Shown here one piece after another: positions 47,755-62,970 of a DNA stretch of 64,000 nucleotides (positions within the stretch are counted from its first letter, which is position 1; every line of letters starts with the position of its first letter). The notes beneath the pieces are model-generated. The model was not told the origin of the DNA. It did no database searches and saw nothing but the letters and a program-made list of their open reading frames with translations. The position numbers and the translations under genes are program-made. The stretch covers positions 116,242,767-116,306,766 of the forward strand of contig OY856411.1 in assembly GCA_963693085.1 (NCBI GenBank). The letters are read 5' to 3'. The stretch comes from Alisma plantago-aquatica (lineage: Eukaryota; Streptophyta; Magnoliopsida; Alismatales; Alismataceae).

Positions 47755-48400
47755 TTAAGAAGAGATCTCTATCACGTGCTTCATCTTCTTATGTTTATTT
47801 AAGTGAAAAGGAGAAATTTCTTTTGCACTTACCCCTCTCCTTATATTGAGTGCAAAAAAGCTGGACTTAAGCTTAGCCTTGGAACACTTCTTCATCTTGC
47901 CTTTGTCCTTAGACTCTATTATGATGATAACCTTCACTGGTTTGTCCTTCTTCATTTTTGCTTTGTCATTTATGAAGATGTCAATCAACTCAGACATCGG
48001 TTTATCCAAGTTACTCAAGTGATAACAACCGATAAATTGGCTATATGATTTAGGTAACGATTGCAAAATCATATCCCTAGAAAATTCTTGTCCTAAAGGA
48101 AATCCTAGTATCTCTAGATTTTCCACACGCCCAATCATATTGAGCATATGGGACTCTACTAGATCTCCCTCTATTAATTTTCACTCAAACAATACTTTTA
48201 AGACTTTATACCTCTCTTACTTTACATGATTCTTAAGGCATGTTACCATCTCAAGAATGTCCATGATTTCATTTTGTTTATGATATTGATAGTTCAAATA
48301 GCTAGACATAAATTGTTCGATGTCTACATCGTCACTGGAATTCTTTAAGTAAGCATCTATTTCATCCTTAGGTGCAATTGAATCCAGTTCCTCTGGTACT
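47755..48400 (-). pseudogene. Element C gag
   Basis: The frame 48147-47755 reads MIGRVENLEILGFPLGQEFS, then MILQSLPKSYSQFIGCYHL, KPMSELIDIF, then a lysine-rich tail (KGKMKKCSKAK), the copia gag pattern. The zinc knuckle expected after the AKE motif (SAKEISPFHLNKHKK) has lost its cysteines. The upstream part (48150-48400) aligns with B and A but is broken. The particle protein is not functional here. Confidence 0.8.
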
Positions 48401-49852
<1,452 letters not shown>

Positions 49853-49859
49853 TAATTAG

Positions 49860-50239
49860 GCTAGAATACACTTGAGTGTACAGATCACACAAATGCACTC
49901 AAGAGTGTTTGCATATCAAGACTATTTTTTGTAAAATGTAAACCACTGATCTTCACTGTCATACTATAAATAGGCTACATACAAATTTTGAGCCCATTTG
50001 TATGAGTGTAAGTCACTCATCCGAGGGCAACAAAATCGACACGCGAAACTAATTTGAAATGCATAAATTTTGCGATCTTTATAACAAGATCTATAAATGT
50101 CCAAATGTGCTCAAATTTTGCGTATGAGCTATTCACAACACGTTTAAGAAGATAAAAGGCTTAGATTTTTGAAAAAAATATTGTATAATGAAAAATTACT
50201 GGATTATATTCTGCTCTAAATATACTCGAGTGTATTCTA

Positions 50240-50241
<2 letters not shown>
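49860..50241 (+). mobile_element. Micron-like TIR element, copy 1, inside a (TA)n microsatellite
   Basis: A 382-bp element with 21-bp terminal inverted repeats matching at 19 positions: the left one begins GCTAGAATACACTTGAGT, the right one (reverse complement) GCTAGAATACACTCGAGT. Both sides are long (TA)n tracts. Inside are a hairpin ATGAGTG-TAAGT-CACTCAT (50002-50020) and an inverted pair around AAATTTTGAGC (about 49983) and GCTCAAATTTTG (about 50108). No coding capacity. Size and position inside (TA)n recall the rice Micron family; sequence relation to Micron was not tested. Confidence 0.82.

Positions 50242-50309
<68 letters not shown>
50242..50309. repeat. (TA)n microsatellite right of the Micron-like copy 1
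   Basis: A pure TA run; its right flank is copia C leader (GGATCATATGTGGTATTT). Confidence 0.97.
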
Positions 50310-50311
<2 letters not shown>

Positions 50312-50426
50312 ATCATATGTGGTATTTAATTGGATATGCACATCAACCTTTTTAAATATCCTCATCATATGCACTAAAATAAATCCAATCACATTAATTT
50401 AGATCCTCGATAATATGTAAATTGGT

Positions 50427-50441
50427 GTAGCTCTGATGTCA
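50427..50441 (-). other. Element C primer-binding site (decayed)
   Basis: The minus strand reads TGACATCAGAGCTACA next to the right LTR, against TGGTATCAGAGCCA for initiator tRNA-Met. Confidence 0.7.
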
Positions 50442-50442
50442 G

Positions 50443-52425
50443 AGTTGAGGAATGAGGATGATAGTGAAGCAACAGAAATAAAAAATTTGTCCCTATTCCT
50501 TGCAATCAGATCACGTCAATAATGATGTATCTTAGGGTTAGCAAGGAGTGTACATGATCCTAAAGAAAGTCTAGTGACTACTTATGCTTGATGATGTGTA
50601 CTCTTTTCATAATGCATACGAACAATTGTCAACAATGGCCTCCTAGTGTAACACCATGGGCGATGGTGGTTTTTGTCCTCCTAGCATGGTGGAATTGACA
50701 TCAACACCTCTATGTAGTCCACACATACCATCACTAACTCCTCCTCACACTTCCCAAATCCAATGAAAAGGATTTGTCCCTTGGATATCATAATGTTGGT
50801 GCTAACTTGTTCTCCCTTCATGTGTCTCCCTTTTATGGGGAAGACTTGTTTAGGCTCACTAGTTAACACAACTATGAGAAGGAAATGTTTGTCAAAGCTT
50901 GTTGTTGTATCTTCTAAAAGCCTTTACTACACCCCCTATTTATAGAATGGTCATGTACAAGGTTTCCTTATCAACAGGGAATCGAAGAGATGGATTTTCA
51001 CAAATTTATGGTTGTTGCAAATCATGAGTTAGTCCGCTCAAAACTTGAGTCTGTTTAATTGTACCCAGTTGGTCGACTACAAACATGAATTGGTCTATTG
51101 GAATACTTTCTTATTTACAAATATATTGGCTTTCAATCTAATGATCAATGCAAAATATGACATCAACATCAATTCTAGGTCAAATCTTACTAATAATCCA
51201 ATCAGTCGATTGGGATTCTAAGCTGGTTGATTCAACACCTAAGTCGGTCGAATCAACACATGAGTCGGTCAACTCATGTTCCTAGTAAGACAATTTTCAA
51301 TCAATTTTGTTTGAATTTTTTACCTAAATACTTTAGTAATCATGACATGTGAATTAGTCTATTCAACACTTGAGTCGGTCAAATCACATTCACTGTCAGC
51401 CAATTATTCTTGAGTAAACTTCTATTCTAGGTGTTTCCTATGAGTGAGACCCTATAGGTCCCAAATTATGTTGGCAGTGAATGATAATAACCAATTTATG
51501 ACATCACAAGCAATGAGGGGTATCTAGAAACACATTACTTCTACCCAAGTAATTGGGCACGACTTCAACCTACAACTTGTGATTAGTGTTATAGTGATCA
51601 TATAGTTCCTTTGTCTCTGATATCTGGATTGAACTCGAGGCATAGAGTCATTATCATCACAAAGGTCAATCCATGTTCCTTGAACTAGAGCAAGTTGTAT
51701 GAGATACATGTGAGCTCAACATATCATATTTACTCACATATGCATGGCCATGCATTTCTCAATCTCACTTATCAAGTGACTAGTGTATCAACTCCAATAG
51801 GAGGGAAAAATCTCATCTACATCACTCACTGTCAATCCCCATGTGTAATACATCCCCAAGAACCACCTTTATGGCACCCTTTATTCAAGGTCATGTTGGA
51901 TGATGTTGAAGTTCATCAAACAACATGTGATGAGTGTAGTTACTTCAAGCATAAGAACGATGATCACCATTACCAATTTGAGAATTGATTTTGAATACCA
52001 CTCAATGGTTCCATGTATCACTCTCAAGGTGGGTCTATTCGGTACACTATTCTCTGACAAGTACCTATGGGCTTAGTTTAAAATATCACATATCATGACT
52101 AATGTGATTCTATCATCAACCATCACCTATTAAAGTCTTATGTATTATAGTTGTCTATTTTTCTTCTATAGTAACATCTGATTAGGGACATAACAACAAT
52201 GTAGATACTATTATTATACATATGACCTCATTGTTCATGTTGTAAACTTGAAGACATATGTCATTGATTTATATAATTTTGTAGACATTTATTATTTTAT
52301 ATCTATATCTCATAACTTAATATAATATAATAAATGAAATTGCCTTTTTTATTATATTAGAATCGAATCACATCATGCCACATTATAATCATCACATGAT
52401 TGGTTCTTCATGCATACAACCAACA
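50443..52425 (-). repeat. Element C 5' LTR (right)
   Basis: AGTTGAGGAATG (mutated TGTTGAGG) to ACCAACA. It aligns with the left LTR over its length and carries the same GGTCGA-type words at 51040-51390. Its frames are LTR sequence. Confidence 0.87.
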
Positions 52426-52430
52426 CATAT

Positions 52431-53082
52431 GTTGACTCACATAAGCATGACCATGCATGTTATAGTTTCACTCACCAAGTGTCTGAGATATTACTCCAAT
52501 AGGAGGGATAAATTCCACATATATCACTAACAAAAATCCACATGTGTCACAACACACCCAACCACTACCTATATGGATACCATATTGAAGGTCACATTGA
52601 GTAGTGTTAAAGTACATCGAAGAACTTGTGATCATTGTACTGACTTCAAATCTAAGGAAAAAAATCACTACTAGCACATAGAGATATGATTTTAGCTACC
52701 ATTTCAAGATTCCTTATATCATACTTAAGTTGAGTTTGTCTTATATGCTTGTCCATAACAAGTGTTGATATGTTTTACTTGATATCCAATATGATTGAGA
52801 TGTAGCCATCATTCAACACACATAGTAGTACTAACATAATATTGTTGTCCTAATTTCTACAATAAGTTTTGACTAGGGACCTAGAAAAGGATTAATACTC
52901 TTAGCATACACATGATATCATGTATAAGTCCTCAACCCAAAATCACATGTCATTGAGTCATACATTTTTTGGACATTATTATTCATTAAAGCAAACATAA
53001 AAATTGGTTTTAGCTTTAATATTAATAAAATGAATTCCATTTGAATCATCATTTGATTGGCTCTCAAAGTATACTACCAACA
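52431..53082 (-). repeat. Element B 5' LTR, second part
   Basis: GTTGACTCACATAAGCATGACC onward aligns with 31430-32110 of the left B LTR and ends ACTACCAACA. Confidence 0.85.
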
Positions 53083-54295
53083 CCTCCTCTTAACGATCTT
53101 GACCTATACATCATCAACAAGGATGTAGAAACTCATAGTGCACCACCTTGGTATTCATGACGAAGTGGAACTTGGAGTCATGAGTGTACCATCATCACTC
53201 TCTCTTCATCTCATCTTATTCTAGGATATTGTCCTTTAGTGAGTATTTCTCTCACCAAGAGGAAGAACTCTTACACAACTTGTCTCTTAAAGTGTATTTC
53301 TCCCCCCGAACATCCAAATCTATATATAGGAGAGTCATGAGATTGGATTCCTTAAATATTCAATATCATTCCTTATCACAACTTACAATTAGATTCAAAC
53401 TATAATACTCGGTTAGACTTCCAATCAGGTGGTTCATTATTGAATCGACTAACTCACTAACCTAATCATCTGACCAGGGCATCCAATTTCCTAATTTGTT
53501 TAGTCTATAAGTCCATTTATGATTTTGAATCAATTAATCCAATTACAAATCAATCAAGTCTTTTCAATCTTATTCAACCATGATTTTTCCAAGTTTCTAG
53601 AATGGACTCTCTAGTCAGGCAATTGCTAGTTTCCAATTGGTGATCAATCAGTCGATTGGCACTGATTCAAAAACATCTTTCTCTTTAGTTCCACCTTTGA
53701 TTCACAGGACTTCACTTATCCCCTTGTAGCTCCCTAATTAATGAGCGTGATTAAGTTCATTTTCCACCCTTGGGACCAATGGACAGCATCACATATTTCT
53801 TATGATCATGAATTCCTAAGACTTCGACAAAGCACTAGGCATGGGACAACCTCTCCACTCAATTGGTCTAAAAACATTGTCAGTCGACTAGCTTGACCAA
53901 TCACTTGATTAGGAAAAAAATGTCCTTATACATGATTTAGAACCATTCTAATCATATATGTGAAGCAAGTTTCAATTCCTTCAAGAATCCTTATGTGTGT
54001 AACCCTATATGTTCCTTATTATGTTTAAACCATAAAAAATTGGTATCTAGAAACATATCATTGCTACATAAGTAATTAGTATAAGTTAGATCTCAACTTC
54101 AACCTATAAAGTGAGCAATGTTACCATGAACTTATAATCTATTTGTCATATATATATCCAGATTAATACAAAGGCATGGAGTTTTCATCCTCTTAACATT
54201 TAGTATATGTTTCTTGAACTACAAAAAACTATTCAAAATATGTGAACTCAAATCACATATTCAATCATGTGATTACATCTGTGCATATGATATTT
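53083..54295 (-). repeat. LTR fragment G of the A/B/C copia family
   Basis: From about 53990 to 54290 it aligns with 43660-43960 of the C LTR (the stretch near GGCATGGAGTTTTCATCCTC and the preceding block). The upstream part is weaker but has the same layout, with repeated CAATC/GGTC-like words at 53400-53660. Internal region and partner LTR were not found. It ends where a CACTAGTACA terminus begins. Confidence 0.65.
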
Positions 54296-55465
54296 CACTA
54301 GTACAAATAACATCTATGATATCAGTTCTTTTAGTCCTACAAAGTGAGTCTTTCACCAACACCTAAGTGGGTGAAATCACAACTGAAGGCCTTTTTTGTC
54401 AGTTTATAGGAAAAACTGATGTGATATTCAAAACGCAAAACTGACAACACAGACTCTTACCAGAAAATATGGGTTTGTTATTGCATTTTAGTCATTAGTT
54501 TTTTTATCAAAATTGATGATGCAGGAATCTTAATAGCAAACATGAATGTTCTTGCATATAGAATGACAGTTTCTGCTAGGAAAAATGGATGACATTGGTA
54601 TGTAACGTCAATGCAGGCTTAAGAAAAATAATTTTGTAGTTCCTTATCAATTAAACTAAAAAGGACAATGTGGCATCAATTTCCTTTTGGTATACCAAAC
54701 TATGTAGGTTTGTGATGGCAATGGTGTCTTAAACAAACCAATGTTGTAGTTCCTTATTATTTAAACTTTATCTTATAAGGACAGTTTTAATTTTTATTGG
54801 CATCCATAAAACGATGATATAGACCTACATCATCTTTTTCAAATAAACTAATGTTTCAATATTGTTTTATTTATGGCAAATTTATAGACCTATTGTCCAT
54901 TTATTTAGTATGATGAAGTATGTAGTTCTCTAAAACTACATGCTCTACAAGTGTTAATCTAAACAACAACCAATAACAATTGCAGAACCTACAATGGAAA
55001 ACACATACAAGAGTCCACATCCACACTTGATCCAGTTCTCATGCACATATGTGCACATACACATACACAATTCATTGACACACTTGCAATTTCATTCTCA
55101 TCTACATGTGAAAATGCAATTCTCATTATAGTCATTTCACTTCAATTCCTTCTAACACACATGAATATATACACATATCAATCATTTATGCACCACCAAT
55201 TCATTGAGATCAATTTTATGTTACAAGAGTTCATTACCATCACATACATAGAAACCATGACATCAAAGTTTGAAAAGAATCAACAGTTATCTAAGTCAAT
55301 AATGTTTGACTTTCTTAATGAAGGACTATGTCCACTCTTATCATATCTCATCCAACTGTTCTTGTGTATAGGGCCTATGAGTGTCAAAAATCTACAAAAA
55401 TAATTACATAATTCAAATTGATTTGATCTTTTTATATTATCAAATGAGACTATTTACTTATCATT
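54296..55465 (+). mobile_element. CACTA-like terminus and subterminal region (element K, left part)
   Basis: Begins CACTAGTACAAATAACATC within LTR fragment G. The next 600 bp have the same style as H, for example AACACCTAAGTGGGTGA (H: GACACCTATGTGGGTGA) and repeated GTAGTTCCTTAT words (about 54638 and 54748). No transposase is visible. The opposite end may be 63977-63984 (TACTAGTG), but that match covers only the terminal 8 bases. The frame 55041-55403 has no recognisable domain. Confidence 0.55.
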
Positions 55466-55491
55466 TATATATATATATATATATATATATA
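55466..55491. repeat. (TA)n microsatellite before the LINE
   Basis: Short TA run just upstream of the 5' part of the LINE. Confidence 0.95.
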
Positions 55492-55596
55492 ATACGGAGC
55501 ACATTTTAAGAATTAAAACAAATCTACCCTTCGCTCTTCCCTCTCCCTAGGGCAGGCCGATCGTGGCGGGCAGGGGAAACCCCCCTCCTTGCTCTT

Positions 55597-56893
55597 ATGA
55601 TGGAAAGGGAAAGGGGCAAATCAGATTAGTTCACCCCAGATGTGGATGTGATAGTGATGGGAGCATTGGTTAGGGCAGTGGAGGGCCTACCTATGATGCT
55701 CAGGGGTGTCATGGCTACAGACTTAAAGACCCCTTTCCGACGGGAGGGTGATTAGTGGACTTGGATGTGGATGACCGATTCCATCCTCCATAAGATGGAG
55801 GACTACCACCACTACTCAGTGATAGTGCAGATTCTCGGAAAGAAGTGTCACCCCACATAGCTACGGGGGTGGATGATCCGCAACTGGAGGCCAATAGGTG
55901 AACTAGAGATTTTCACCCTGGATGGGGTTCTATTCCTAGCCCATTTTGCGTTAGAGGATGATCGAAGGAAAGCAATGCAAAGGGGGCCCCGGTTCTTCGA
56001 CGAAAAGCTGATCCTGGTTCGGAAATGGATGAAGGAGGTGGATACAAGACGTGATGCATTCACAACAACCCCGATCTGGGTATCTCTACCAAATGTAGGG
56101 CTACATCGGACCCCCTGGGCCATTGCTGTGATCGCACATGCCATTGGTGAGCCTAGATCCATTGATAGGAAGTCAGACGAGACTATAATGGGGTGTGCTC
56201 GCTTCTGTGTGGACATCTCAGCAACATCCACCCCGCCGCCATTGGTCATGGTGGAATTGCCTAATGGTGAAGAATGGGAAGTCAGGGTCAAATATGAAGC
56301 CCTGTCAGACCGGTGGGTTGAGTGCCAACTCTTTGGACACACTTCGGGACAATGTCCGGGCGAGCGATGTATTGTGAATTCCTCTCCCCCCATAGTTCCG
56401 GAGCCTCCTAAAGGCCATCCGTGAAGACTATACAGATCAAGGCCACCCCCCAATAGAGGAAAGGTAAGGAGAAGGTGTTTGATGGGTCTTCTAATCATTT
56501 GTGGGCTCAAGCTAGCACTTCCACCGTGGTTATCTTGTGCTCGAAGAAATGCCTATGGCGAACACAAGCATATCACAGACATAAGTGAGTACATTCTTGG
56601 ACCAGTCTGATGAGCAGATGGTGGTAGGGGAGGTGCTTGTTGTTATTCCTGAAAAGGTCACGGGAGGAAATAGCAGCAAAGGGAGACCCAACTGTGACAG
56701 TGACATGAGATGTAACCTCGGGGGACGGAGGCAAAGACAATAACTCGTTTGTTGTTCTCGATGATATGGGAGAAGAAGACATCCTGGAGTCTGGGCACTC
56801 GAGGAGTCGTATCTTAAGATGCACTCGCAGCACAAACAAGAAGAAGAAGAACCAGGGCGGCTCTAATGAAGGGAGCGGCTCAAAAAAGAAGTA
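55597..56893 (+). pseudogene. LINE ORF1 (DUF4283-like nucleic-acid-binding protein)
   Basis: From ATG 55597 the frame has two early stops, then is open from 55873 to 56424. That part shows the plant LINE ORF1 pattern: ILVRKWMKEVD, then TTPIWVSLPNVGLH, IAHAIGEPRSID, ARFCVDIS, VRVKYEALSDRWVECQLFGH and a knuckle-like end GHTSGQCPGERC (CX2C partly lost: VECQLFGH). After 56424 frames change. The ending KKKNQGGSNEGSGSKKK, a basic tail, precedes the stop at 56891. ORF1 binds element RNA. The minus-strand frame 55848-56510 is its shadow. Broken by stops and at least one shift. Confidence 0.75.
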
Positions 56894-56896
56894 AGT

Positions 56897-59558
56897 ATGT
56901 CGATACTCACATGGAACGTGCGAGGGGCCTCTCTAGCCATGAAACAAAGGAGTCTACGAGCAGTTTTGAATGAAGAGAAACCTACCCTTGTTTTTGTCTT
57001 TGAAACAAGAATTAGAAGGACAGTGGAGGAAAGAGTCGGAGCCCTGTTTCCCTATAGATGGTCAGTAGTGTCTAGCATCCAAAGTAGGGATGGAGCTTAC
57101 ATTACAGTGGGATGGAACCCTAAGGTCTGGGACATTGAGCCAATTGAAGTGACTGATCAGGTCATCATGGTCAGCTATTGCAATAGAGGTGGTATATCTT
57201 TCATCATCTTGGGGATATATGGAGAAAATCTCAAACGGGATAGGGCAAGATTGTGGGAAAGCTTAACGAATACATGTCATAATGAGATACCTTGGCTGGC
57301 TTGGGGAGATTTCAACAACATTAGGAAAGTAAAAGAGAAGCATGGAGGTTTACCTGTCCTAGATCGGATCATGGAAGCATTCAACAATACCATGGATGTT
57401 GTTGGCCTCATGGAGCTGAACTCGGTTGGTGAGGGTGCCTCTTGGTCGAACAAATAGGGGAAAGGAAGAAGGATATCAACCGCATTGGGCAGAGGCTAGT
57501 GAATGACGCCTAGCTCAAAGTGTGGACAAATGTTGTCATCAAACATGGGACTGACCCCTTCAGCAATCATAGTTGGATGAAAATGGACCTCACACCCAAA
57601 CCTGATGTGATCAGACCCTTTAGATTCTATAAATGGTGGTGTGAATGGGACGGTGTCAAATAGGTCACTCAGAAAGCTTGGGATATTGAGGTGGTGGGGA
57701 ACCCACCATTTTTCATCACAAAGAAAATCCAAAACTCCAAAAAGACTATTCGTAAGTGGTCAAAGGAGGTGGTTAACCTGAAGAACATGATTATTGCTGA
57801 TAGGCTACAGTACAATGAAGCATCTACTAACGCCAGAGCCTAGCTGGATGATGAGGATATTCATGCGGGCTGGATGAAAGCTGAGGAGAGGCTGACTAGA
57901 GTGATAAAAGCTGAAGAGGTATTTATGTGGCATGGGAGTAGGTGAAGTCGATTACATATGGAGACTTAAATACCCAGTTCTACCACTCTACTGTTCACAA
58001 AAAGGAAATGAAGGAGATGGCCCACCAACTCATTGACGAATAGGGGATGGTTGCTGAAGGAAGGAGTGAACTAAAGGCTATGACAATTAACTATTTTGAA
58101 AGGTTGTACAACTACCATGGGATAAATAGCAGGATCATTGATGGCACCATCTTCCCTACGCACAGAGTTAATGCTGAGATGAATGAAGACATGTGTAGAG
58201 AGGTTGATGAAGAAGAAGTTAAAGCGGATGTCTTCTCCATCAGCCCAACCAAGGCTCCCGGGCCTGATAGCTTCAACAACAAATATTTTTAGGTTATGTG
58301 GACCCACTTTAAGCATGACATAATGAAGGTGATTGCTTGGATTCTGAAGGGGGGTAATATGGTTGGAGCAGCTAACCACACCTTTATCAAACAGATCCCA
58401 AAGATCAAAGACATGAGAACAATGAATGATTATAGACCTATCTCCTGCTGCTCGACGATGCATAAAATTTGAGCCAAGATCCTAACAGGTCATCTCAAGA
58501 AGTGGCTACCATACCTGATATTTGAAGAACAATGTGCCTTTGTTAAAGGTCGAAAGATAGTTGACTATTCTCTCTTGGCGACTGAGTTTCTGACGGGCTT
58601 CAACACCAAAAGATCCAATGCCAAGGTGTGTATCAAGATTGACCTTACCAAGGCATACAACCACATTTGATGGGATGTTATGTGGGACATTATGATAGTG
58701 ATGGGGCTCTCTTGCGGGTGGAGTAACCTCATAAAACTATGTGTTACCATGACTTATTTCTCTATCCTCCTCAAAGGGGGTCCGAAGGGTTGTTCAAGGC
58801 AACCGATTGCCTCAGACGGGGGGATCCCTTCTCCCCTCTCCTCTTCACACTGGTAATGGAGGGGTTGACCACCATGATCAAAGATGCTAAATAGAGGAAC
58901 TCCATTAGGACCTTCAAGATCAAAGGCACAAGATTACTCAACCACCTTATTTTCATAGAAGACGTGATGTTGTTCTCCACGGGTCATGCCAAGAGATTGA
59001 TGGAGTTCAAGAAGATGCTAGAGTGCTTTGGCAAGGATACATGCTTGTACATCAGTACCATTAAACTATGATTTATCTATCTAAATCATGCGACAGTAGA
59101 AGAGGTAGACTCAAGGAGGCTGCAGGGCTGCACAAAGGCAAACTCCCAACTAAGTACCTTGGGGTACCGATTGTACGAGGTAGAGGGAAGTCCTCTTATT
59201 TCATGTTGTTCCTGGACAGAACCAGACATAAAATAGTTGGGTGGACACAAAACACGTCTAGTCGCTGGTCTGGATCAAGAATGGGTGGGGATAGTACAGT
59301 TCAACCAGCCTACACGATACTATCGAATAGATCAAAGCTAAGTGTGCCAACCTGAATGAATTGGCCTTCGGCGGTCTATGCCTCACAAATGTTTGCTTCA
59401 ACATTTGGAAGGTCAGGAACATGGCAGTCCACAATAGAACTGATAACCTGGATGTGTTTTACCAGGTGGAATGGGACCTAGGAGCGATGATGAAGGCAAA
59501 GAAAGGCCTCGCAAAAGGGCTAAGCCCAATAGCTAGATTATACTGGGGTTTTTTGTAA
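56897..59558 (+). pseudogene. LINE ORF2 (endonuclease and reverse transcriptase)
   Basis: N-terminus MSILTWNVRGA, the apurinic endonuclease start, open to 57457 with FVFETRI (usual F-ETK), ILGIYGEN and WLAWGDFNNIR (the GDFN catalytic block). The RT part is split by stops: TKAPGPDS (58250), IPKIKDMRTMNDYRPISCC (58395), FVKGRKI (58545), KIDLTKAYNHI (58637; usual KAYD), RRGDPFSPLLFTLVMEGL (58815). The catalytic FADD region reads HLIFIEDVMLFS (about 58944), so one aspartate is lost. The end has a W-K-RN motif (59410) but no RNase H. About 887 codons, shorter than usual for plant L1, suggest deletion in the C-terminal third. Confidence 0.8.
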
Positions 59559-59650
59559 AGATAACCCGTGTATACTATTTGTTATGACTAGCTCCTGTAT
59601 AATATAGCCTTGCTATACACCCTTTTTTGGCAATATATTTACCCACTTCC

Positions 59651-59655
<5 letters not shown>

Positions 59656-59731
<76 letters not shown>
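59656..59731. repeat. (TA)n microsatellite after the LINE
   Basis: A TA run between the LINE 3' end and the CCCGCGCGGG element. It may have begun as the LINE tail. Confidence 0.97.

Positions 59732-60205
<474 letters not shown>

Positions 60206-60252
<47 letters not shown>
60206..60252. repeat. (CA)n-(TA)n-(TG)n palindromic microsatellite
   Basis: (CA) to about 60214, (TA) 60215-60242, (TG) 60243-60252. The whole is self-complementary. Confidence 0.9.
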
Positions 60253-62970
60253 TGTAATAAAATCGTGTATCGGTGCTAGCCGACCCGTGTCGATCACACC
60301 ATACGCCAGCTTGGAGTGGAGTTATACAGATCATGCCCACAGTGTTCAAGTTAATGGCGACAACAACATCCACGCCATGAAAGGATTTTCCCCAGACTAA
60401 ACTTTTTTGACTTTGTAAGCGGCAAAGGTGACATGCAAGACATACGACGACGTGCTTCATCATGCAAGAAGAAGTGAATCGAGCACATGTTCATCTGTTT
60501 TCTTTATTTTCTTCTTAATTTAGTTGGTTGTAATGTACCGTTTGAATGCCAACTCATTCATTTGTTTCTAATGCCTCCATACGTCGCTTCACTTTCATAG
60601 TCCCTACGAAACTGTGCGTTCTAGGGTGAATCTGCCAACAACGCTCAGTTTGTTTTTTCGATGAGTTTTATAGTTGGAAAGTAGAAGGTATGACTTAGGA
60701 GTTGAACAACATGTCTGTTCTCTAAATTGAGCAGCGCATCGACGGGGCAGCGGAGCCTACAACCTCTAATCCGAAGGCAACATTGTGGGCATGACCTTTG
60801 CTTAACTGTTCGGTAGTAGACATGTAACCCAAGACCAGCTTAACACCTGCAACAAACTATTGAAGAAAGGTAGAGTGGGTGTGTGTGGCACGACTTGTCA
60901 CATAAAGGTGTCTATGTGTGGTGATGATTTTGATAGTTGTCTGGGTAAGTGTCTGTTAACTAGGTAGCCAAAGAAGTTGTGCTTACCGTCGCGTCACTAG
61001 TTATAGAAGATTTTGTAAACGACGATTGCTGGAAATTCTACTAGCAAGTAGGAATTGGCCAACGAGACCATGACCTCCTTCAGATGTTGGACCACCGAAA
61101 TGATGGGATTGGATAGATTGTAACATACATTGTAAAATTGTAATATACAAGAAATAAATGTAATGAGGGTGGACATTTCGTAAAATACTGAAAGAAATTG
61201 TAATTTGTCAAAAAGAATTGTAATGCATCTGTTAAGAAGGAAAATAAAATGGAGAATATGTTTTAATAATATATTAAATTTTATAATCTATCAAAATACA
61301 TAGTACAATGAAATTGTATAACAAACTAGAAAATATAGTCATATTTATATTTTGTGTATGTGGTTCTGTAAGGAGACTTGATATATTGCCAAGTGCAAAT
61401 AAAAATTGTAATAAAAAGAAGCAAACAGTAACTACGGTGGATATTCTGTAATATAAAACGATGAATTGTAAGGTGACAACAAATTTTGTATTGCACATAC
61501 GAATGGTGAAAATTGTCAAACACATCTATTATTGTATTTTTATATTTTAATATCTATTGAATAGGATATCCAACAAGGTTGCTGAGGTAAGTTGTAGGAA
61601 CATCTAATCATAATTTTGTAAAAAATCATAAAGTATATATCTGATAATATCACTTTAGCAGTATAGTTTTTTCTATCTGCTTACGATTTATCTTTTTGTA
61701 TTACATAATCTTCACATTTGTTACAATTTTCTCCTTCTTAATGCAATTTCTCTTTGTACGTTGCAATATGTCATGCTCTTTTTACATATTGTTCCTGCAT
61801 ACACAAAATCGATAAAATTATTGTACTTTCATCATTGATTATGGATTCTAGATTATAAAGTATGATAATCTGTTAAAAGATTGTATCTACTTTAATTTTC
61901 ATCATTATGAAGTGAGATGTAATTTTTATTTAACATTACAGTTTATCTTATGGTATTAAAAAATGTGTACTTTGTTTGTAATTTGCTCCTTTGTATTACA
62001 GTTTTGTTTTGTGTATTACGTAATGTCATCTCTCCTTGCATAATGTTCTTATATAAACACTACATATATATAAGTGTATGTTCAATTCTGCTGAATGTTC
62101 CTGCATACACAAATCTTCATAGATGTAGTTATGTATTTGCATTATCCATTCAAAGTGCTCTGTTTTACCGATCTTCTTCCTACAAATCACCTTCACACTC
62201 AACTACTCTTCGAGCTGTTTAGAATCCTGATTTCATTAAAGAGTCCAATCAGTTAACAATCCAGAGTTGTGAACGAGTCATAATTACAAGAAATTTCTCG
62301 TAACATTTTCTGGAGCATACTTCTACGTTGTAGAAACCACAGAATCTGAAAAATAGCTAAACATGTGACATGCATTGTGCTTTTTAGAATACCAGGATAA
62401 TTCGTAGAAGGGCCTAGGTGCAAATGCATTGGTCACATAGTTCATCTGGAAAGTCCTCAGAGATAAACTAGGCCTTGTGTATTGGCCACCCGCATCAATG
62501 ATGAGAGGGATGGACCTTCCTAACTCATGGAAGAGATCCAAAGTTCTTGATCCCATCTGTGTCAGAATAGACCTGGATGCAATCCTCCATGCACGACCTA
62601 TATGTGAATCACCATTGCAGTTTTGCGGCCAAGAAACATCTTACAGATCGTCATCATGGAGGTCGTCATATATCGTCATATATTCGCCAATGTACACACA
62701 AATCTGATTAAATGTCCTCGTATATGATGCTTCGGGACTATGCCATCATCGGGTCAACCGCCGTCGTTTGTGAACCGATAATGCCCATGCGTCGAGGAAC
62801 TCCCGTTTAGACCACCAGATAGTAGAACCATCCAGTAGAAGTAACACGGGAGAAAGACCTAGTTGCGAACAAGCCAGGAACACCCGGCCGCGCGGCACAA
62901 CGGTAGAGAAAGAACCCAATGGCAGAAGTAGTAATTAAAATAAAAAATTAAAGATGTAGAGAGACGGGTA
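60253..62970. other. Unrecognised region with TTGTAAT-type motif cluster
   Basis: No known domain was found in any frame. 60253-61115 and 62230-62970 are of mixed composition, with CG-containing stretches unlike the copia surroundings. Between them, 61118-61620 is rich in ATTGTAAT/TTGTAA words and 61690-62020 in the inverted TATTACA/TTACAATT words, suggesting the subterminal arrays of a DNA transposon or one palindromic core. The longest minus-strand frame (62556-62323) begins MGSRTLDLFHELGRSI and matches nothing I know. It may be a captured gene fragment, but this is not shown. Confidence 0.4.

Larger units (their letters stand above)
55492..59655 (+). mobile_element. L1-type LINE, nearly full length, decayed
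   Basis: A two-ORF arrangement on the plus strand: ORF1 (about 55597-56893) then ORF2 (56897-59558), separated by three bases between the ORF1 stop (TAA, 56891-56893) and the ORF2 ATG. It ends with the GGCAATATATTTACCCAC 3' UTR motif typical of plant L1 LINEs and runs into a (TA)n tract. Base composition is richer in G+C than its surroundings. No TSD was identified, because both flanks are TA-rich. Confidence 0.82.

Noticed and set aside
55848..56510. 220-codon minus-strand frame
   Set aside because: It is the antisense shadow of LINE ORF1, whose plus-strand frame shows the DUF4283-like blocks.
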